From: Lunularia cruciata
Taxonomy: Eukaryota > Streptophyta > Marchantiopsida > Lunulariales > Lunulariaceae
Length of the DNA stretch: 64,000 bases
Direction of reading: 5' to 3'
Assembly (NCBI GenBank): GCA_948567375.1
Contig: OX419758.1
Location: forward strand, 129,001 to 193,000
Position numbers and translations under genes: made by a program. The notes beneath the pieces were generated by a model. It was not told the DNA's origin and ran no database searches. It saw only the letters and a list, made by a program, of their open reading frames with translations. Below, piece by piece: positions 59,352 through 64,000 of the stretch (the stretch's first letter is position 1; each line of letters starts with the position of its first letter).

Positions 59352-60443
59352 GTGGTGCACTCTACTGCACTCTAGAAGAAGTCACAGCCATGGATGAGGT
59401 CTCCCTACCAAATCCAGATGTCACCACTCTCTCCTCCACCATATTGAGCTCAATACGCTCAGCCAAACCAAAGACTATTGCCAAAGTGGGCAAAGTAGCT
59501 TGCAACAACGTAGCATCACAAACTCTACGTCACAACTCCCTATCCAGTATCCATACCAAAACTGGACTCCTTGGGCCTCAGTAACTCCCTGAGTGAAACT
59601 GATCAGCCACCTCATGCGAGTGTATGCCTCGCATAGGCTCTCTCCAACCTTCCGTTGGAACTTCTACAAGCTCCTCAGCTTGTCAGTCCGCACTCCCTGG
59701 TAGTTTTGCGTCAAACACAAGAAGAACTCCACCATGGGGTTAAACCCCGGTACCATAGCACCTCCTGTAGCGATACCTCCACTCGTAGTAGCACTATCTC
59801 CAGCTAGTGCACCTCCACTAGCTCCACCAACACTACTTGAGCTAGAACTCGTGGGTACAGCTGATCTACTCCTGGCCACCGAGCTTGAAGTGATGGAGAC
59901 ATAGTGTGGAGACCAATATTGTGTCCAAAACTCAACCTCCTCCAAATGAGCTCTCTTGAACTCATGGTAGTCATCCATCGACGGACCCTCTAGATGCTGA
60001 AACAACCCCTTCCATGCCATGAAAGGTGTGAACAAAGTCGGGTTCCGCATCTGCTGCAGATCACACCAGCTATCGAACTCCTAGATGAAGTCATCCAACT
60101 CAATGGTACCCACTATACTAGAGTAACACCTAGGGCCTTTGGAGACCCCATAAATCTTGTCCATGTCCCACAACAACAGTGCGGACACACCAAGTGCACT
60201 CTCAACTGAATTAGCTCTTGTGTCAAACTCCAACTCAAAGTCAATCTCTTCTCTCACTGTGACCTGAGATACAGGCTGATATCGAGCACCACTCCGAGTA
60301 AATCCACTACGTACTGCAGGGCTAACTCCTCTAGAATCCCCAAAGTGACCGCAATAGCAAACCCGAACCACCAACTGCAACCGCAAGTTGCAACAGCAAG
60401 TGCCCCACCAAGTGCCAACACCACCACGTGCCAACATCACCAA
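59352..60443 (-). pseudogene. Gag of the methyltransferase element
   Basis: Pieces 60,443-60,081 and 60,050-59,664 are in neighbouring sequence separated by a TAG. The first includes EEIDFELEFDTRANSVESAL. The second includes TLFTPFMAWKGLFQHLEGPS, HLEEVEFWTQYWSPHYVSIT and MVEFFLCLTQNYQGVRTDKL, which have the layout of a Gypsy Gag capsid region although diverged. A Ser/Gly-rich tract lies between. The solo LTR at 58,669 interrupts its downstream part. Confidence 0.6.
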
Positions 60444-60765
60444 GTGCCAATACTAACTAAGCACCACCCACTAATGTAACTCTAACCAAGATAACTACAC
60501 TAGGGGAAAGGGCAACCTGTAACCTGCCATCATAACACACACTCTCACGGTCTGCAGGTCATCACTTCCTACCTCACCGGAGAGAAACAAAGGTAGTCTG
60601 ACTAGTCATCACTCCAGCCTCACCACCGAGAGCACACTAGAGCACCAACGCTCAAAAGTCAGGGCACCTCACACAAACGTGGTGCACAAACAGGAAGCAG
60701 AGAATGGAGGGGGTCCAATCACAAGAAATCTAAACAAAAACCCTCCATCTCATAACACAACACGG

Positions 60766-60782
60766 GACTGACTCTGCCACCA
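60766..60782 (-). promoter_or_regulatory. Primer binding site of the methyltransferase element (Met-tRNA-like)
   Basis: Read minus: tggtggcagagtcagtc, two bases after the LTR end (...caaatacca). It resembles the initiator Met tRNA site tggtatcagagc with changes. The same region near 36,797 in the second family member begins tggtgatag. Confidence 0.6.
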
Positions 60783-60784
60783 TT

Positions 60785-62364
60785 TGGTATTTGACATAAG
60801 AGAAGTTTGTATCTAAGTCCTAAGCTACCAGGATCACCAAGAATGAGATCAAATTGCCTCTCCTAGCCAAAGCTACATGTGTATAGATAATAGTGGCACA
60901 GTCATTAGGACAACAAGTGAGGGTCAACCAGTTGGCTAGGGCACTAGTCTAGGAACAAGAGATCTAGGGGTCAAACCCTGTTACACACAATCTAGCACGA
61001 AAGGCAGATTTTGCCAACCAATGACCAAGATCTACTCTAAACTAGCTAGCCTCACGCCACCAAGCTGGCTTGCTGGCCCTTCTAGGCCTTCGTAGCCTCT
61101 CATAGCCCACAGCTTGAAGCCTCAAAATGCCAAAATTCAGCCAAATGAGGCCTTTCTTGTTGCCACTTCGAACCTCCTCCACAATTGGCGAAACTTTTCC
61201 AAATTTGCAAAAGTCCTCCAAATCTGGCCAAACAGCAAAACTACTCAAAATCTGGCCAAAATTTGACATAAATCCCAACCAAAATCTGATGTAAACCCTA
61301 AAGATGGCTATCCGCCAAATCCCTTGCTAACTTTCTACTCGAGCCAAATTGACAACACGGGTTTTTGTGATTTTTCTTATTGCCACTTCGAACCTCCTCC
61401 ACAATTGGCGAAACTTCTCCAAATCTACGAAAGTCCTCCAAATCTGGCCAAACAGCGAAACTACTCAAAATCTGGCCAAAATCTGACGTTAATCCCAACC
61501 AAAATCTGATGTAAACCCTAAAGATGGCTATCCACCAAATCCCCCACTAACTTTCCACTTGAGCCAAATTGACAACATGGGTTTTTCCAAATCACAAATT
61601 CATGAGAAGAGCTTCCAAACTCCACCTTCAATTTGACTTTCTGAGCACAACTCGCAGCAAATTGGTCTTGCCTTCACCTCTTGAGCTCAAAATCACAACC
61701 ACTGCTCTAAATTTGCTCCTTCTTTGCTCAAAATTTGGCCGGTGCTTCCGCACACCATCCGCCTAATTGCCAAATCTGCATCAAGTGAACGAGCTTCTGC
61801 ACACTAGGGAAACACTGAACTTGAATCGAGCTACCAACAATCCACCGAGCTTGGAGATACCATCAACACTCAAAGTTCATGCACCCAATTTCCCCCTGAC
61901 CTCACTTCTCTGATGTAATCAGATTGCTTACCACTCTCAACTCAATTCAACTCAAATCAGTACTTGATCTGTCACTCTATAAACTGCCAACAACTAGGCA
62001 CTGATTATAGTCAAGCCACACCCACTCAAGCATAGAGAATCCAGGTGATACTCACTGGCCTCTATCCACCATAGCCAGGAACTCGAAGGCTCAACATCAG
62101 AGAAGTGAGCTCTCTGGAGCTCACTTCAAAACTATACCCCCTGGACTCAAGCTAGCACTGAAACCCTAATGGTCCTGCTAACGGCACAATCAACGGTGCA
62201 AACGATGTAAAGTGACGGTGGGCCCCACCGTGAAGTCAGTATCCCGAACACAAAATCTGACCGTTGGAAAGTAGTCCTTGAGAAACTACTGAAATAACTC
62301 TAACTACTATCATTGGAACTCCAGTGTCTGAGCATCTAGATGCGGAACTACAAATGGCATGACA
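60785..62364 (-). repeat. 5' LTR of the methyltransferase element
   Basis: 1,580 bp, tgtcatgccatttg...gtcaaatacca. It contains a 220-bp tandem duplication (61,158 and 61,380), the caactcaactcaa run near 61,938 and the gtgggccccaccgt block near 62,217. It is followed inward by the primer site and outward by target duplication ggctt. Confidence 0.85.
61158..61560. repeat. About 220-bp tandem duplication inside the LTR
   Basis: The block starting tgccacttcgaacctcctcc occurs at 61,158 and again at 61,380, followed in both by matching caaatctggccaaacag and caaatc..ctaactttc segments with few differences. The LTR fragment at 6,989-8,123 appears to have one unit. Confidence 0.85.
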
Positions 62365-64000
62365 GGCTTGACTTTGCACTACTGCATCCACTTGTAGTAT
62401 TTCCCTTTCCTCCTCACCTCGGATTATACTCTTCTTCAACTCCGAGTTCTCTTCTTCTAGTCTTGCCAATACCTGCAACACAATCTTTACCTCAGGACAC
62501 TTTGACTGCATCTCTCTCTTCTTGTGCTCTAGCTTCACTAACAACGGGCATACAATTTCTCGCAAGCACTCCACTCCATCACTCGCAACCACTTCAACCC
62601 GCGGAGTGATCTCCTTCTTCACCTCTTCTTCTCCCAATACTCGCCTTCTTCTCTACAATTGTCGTATTGGAATAGATGCTTCACTTCCCTCCCAAACTAG
62701 CATTCTCCTCTTCCCTTGCCTTGCTTGGACCCACTTCACACTTTGCCTTGCACCTCAACCAAACTCCCCTTTGAATTGTAATCTTCTTCTCCTCTGGCTC
62801 GGGTACCTCATCCTCCGACTTCATGTTATTCTCTTCCCTGAGCTCCCCCCAAACTTCTTCTTCTTCTTCTACAGGTACCAACGTCATCTCCCCACCTTCA
62901 TCACTATCACTATTTGTATCCCCACTTTGTAGTGTGAGCTTAAGTTCTTCCTCGTGTTCCGAGTCTTTGGACTTGCACTTGGCTTCACCTTCTGAGTCTT
63001 CCTGCAATGATGCAATCACCATCATACCTTTCCTTGGGTTTCCTCTCCTAGTCTTCCGAGGTCTTGTCTTCACCTTCTCCTTGTCGACTCCACTTCTTTG
63101 ACTTTGGAGTACTTACTTCTACCTGCACACTCTTCCCTGTCTACGCGTAGTACTCATTAGTGCTTCAGATTTGAAGGATATGCTGTTGCTCCTCCGTGTC
63201 AACTTCCCCTCTCAAGTCGGGATAAAAGTGAGACACCATTCTACTATGCTCCACTGCATTGAGCAAATTCAACCCGAGGTAGAAATGTGCTGCAAACGGC
63301 ATGATGTAGTGTGGAGGTAACTTATCCCACAAATTCCACACCATCTACCTTGTTCTCTCATGGAAGCACCTCGCCCAGTTGATAGGTTCTCCTGCAAACA
63401 TCTTATAGAAGAACACCGCTTGGTGTTTCATCACATAAGTTGTTCTCTCTGGCTTCAAGACTGCCATGAGAGCACTCATGATCCCTCTCTTCACCGGATC
63501 TTTGTAACTCTTGACCTTATACCCATTCTTTGTACTCTTTGAAGAGAAGGCATCCCTCACTTCTTGGGTTTCTTTGGCTACCTCTCCTTTCCCCAAGAAC
63601 GTGGCACCCTACTCCGTGCCTGCCTCTCTTCCGAGTACCAATCTCCAATCCAACTATGTCCAACAAGCCGGATTTCCTCTCTTCCCCTCTTCCTTGGGGC
63701 CATCAAGACACTTACTCTTGATTATCTTGGTCATGAAGCTTGGAAAACTCACGTTCCAGTTCCACGCCAAGAATGTGATCCAAAGTTGGCTCAAGACTTC
63801 GATTCTTGCGATCACATCTAACCTCCGAATTGCATGATTTCTCACTAAAAATTTGGAGTTCTTCTTTCCTCCTCCCATATTTCTTGCTTCTTCATTGTCT
63901 CTTGGGTTAACTCTCTCAAATTCTCCACTACACACTAGCGCGTATTCAACTCTACTTCCCTTCCTCCAATCTCCTACAGGACGACTTCTCAACAACAAAG
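62365..64000 (-). pseudogene. Giant-LTR copy 6, upstream half with N-terminal coiled-coil gene
   Basis: Continuation of 37,062-38,775. Pieces run 63,998-63,654 (AIRRLDVIARIEVLSQLWI, TFLAWNWNVSFPSFMTK), 63,596-63,345 (TTYVMKHQAVFFYKMFAGEP, INWARCFHERTR), acidic 63,073-62,681 and coiled coil 62,637-62,370. Two or three frameshifts separate them. The LTR head lies beyond the window. It is clearly homologous to, but distinct in sequence from, the 53,184-56,000 copy, so at least two subfamilies exist. Confidence 0.8.

Larger units (their letters stand above)
38776..62364 (-). mobile_element. Ty3/Gypsy element encoding a C5 DNA methyltransferase and a PHD finger
   Basis: A minus-strand element of 23.6 kb, of which about 10.1 kb is its own after removing the nested Athila-like element (43,290-56,085) and a solo LTR (58,669-59,347). 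The order in reading direction is 5' LTR (62,364-60,785), Met-type primer site, Gag, RGG-rich segment, protease, cytosine methyltransferase, RT-RNaseH, integrase, PHD finger and a truncated 3' LTR. The outer target duplication is ggctt. All coding parts carry stops, mostly TAG and TGA, or frameshifts, so it is inactive. A second family member lies at 35,755-37,061, and another LTR at 6,989-8,123. Confidence 0.88.

Noticed and set aside
38776-62364. Terminal inverted repeats tgtcatgc...gcatgaca, suggesting a DNA transposon
   Set aside because: The contents are gag-pol with an LTR, primer site and 5-bp duplication. The ends are explained by an aberrant LTR terminus.

Overview
This is nuclear DNA of a streptophyte. 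It holds two intron-containing eukaryotic housekeeping genes in an island of about 10 kb, surrounded by nested and decayed LTR retrotransposons of plant type (an Athila-like Ty3/Gypsy element primed by tRNA-Asp, another Ty3/Gypsy family, and a LINE). Short introns, extreme nesting and a Gypsy family carrying a DNA methyltransferase suggest a non-angiosperm lineage (streptophyte alga, bryophyte, lycophyte or fern), but I cannot place it further.

Layout. 1-18.7 kb: fragments of a 'giant LTR' (GL) family whose LTR encodes a long coiled-coil protein, an LTR fragment of the methyltransferase family, a ~0.5 kb repeat (B), and gene-free AT-rich DNA. 18.7-28.7 kb: the gene island. A partial upstream pseudogene copy is followed by an intact UTP5/WDR43-type ribosome-biogenesis gene (+, six exons, 660 codons). 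Convergent to it is an intact DNA polymerase lambda gene (-, eleven exons, 523 codons) whose last exon is also duplicated downstream. 29-34.5 kb: a decayed LINE split by a repeat B copy and by a GL solo LTR with a perfect 5-bp target duplication.

35.7-64 kb: a four-level nest. (1) A plus-strand methyltransferase-family element (LTR, primer site and leader, 35.7-37.06 kb) is interrupted by (2) a minus-strand GL LTR (37,062-38,775 continuing at 62,365 past the window end). That LTR is split, exactly in its reading frame and with target duplication ggctt, by (3) a minus-strand Gypsy element at 38,776-62,364. Element 3 encodes Gag, protease, a C5 cytosine DNA methyltransferase, RT-RNaseH, integrase and a C-terminal PHD finger. 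Its methyltransferase is split between motifs VIII and IX by (4) a complete Athila-like element (43,290-56,085; near-perfect target duplication atgca/atgcg). Element 3 also carries a 679-bp solo LTR.

Two systems stand out. First, element 3 combines a DNA-methylation writer and a histone-reader-type PHD finger in one polyprotein. Second, element 4 has LTRs of about 3.7 kb in which a frame of about 940 codons lies upstream of the LTR promoter, in U3. The protein would therefore be made from the 3' end of the genomic RNA, and every solo LTR leaves behind a gene copy. All element genes here are damaged. In the Athila-like gag-pol the premature stops I read are TAG or TGA, never TAA, as expected from deamination of methylated CAG and CGA codons.
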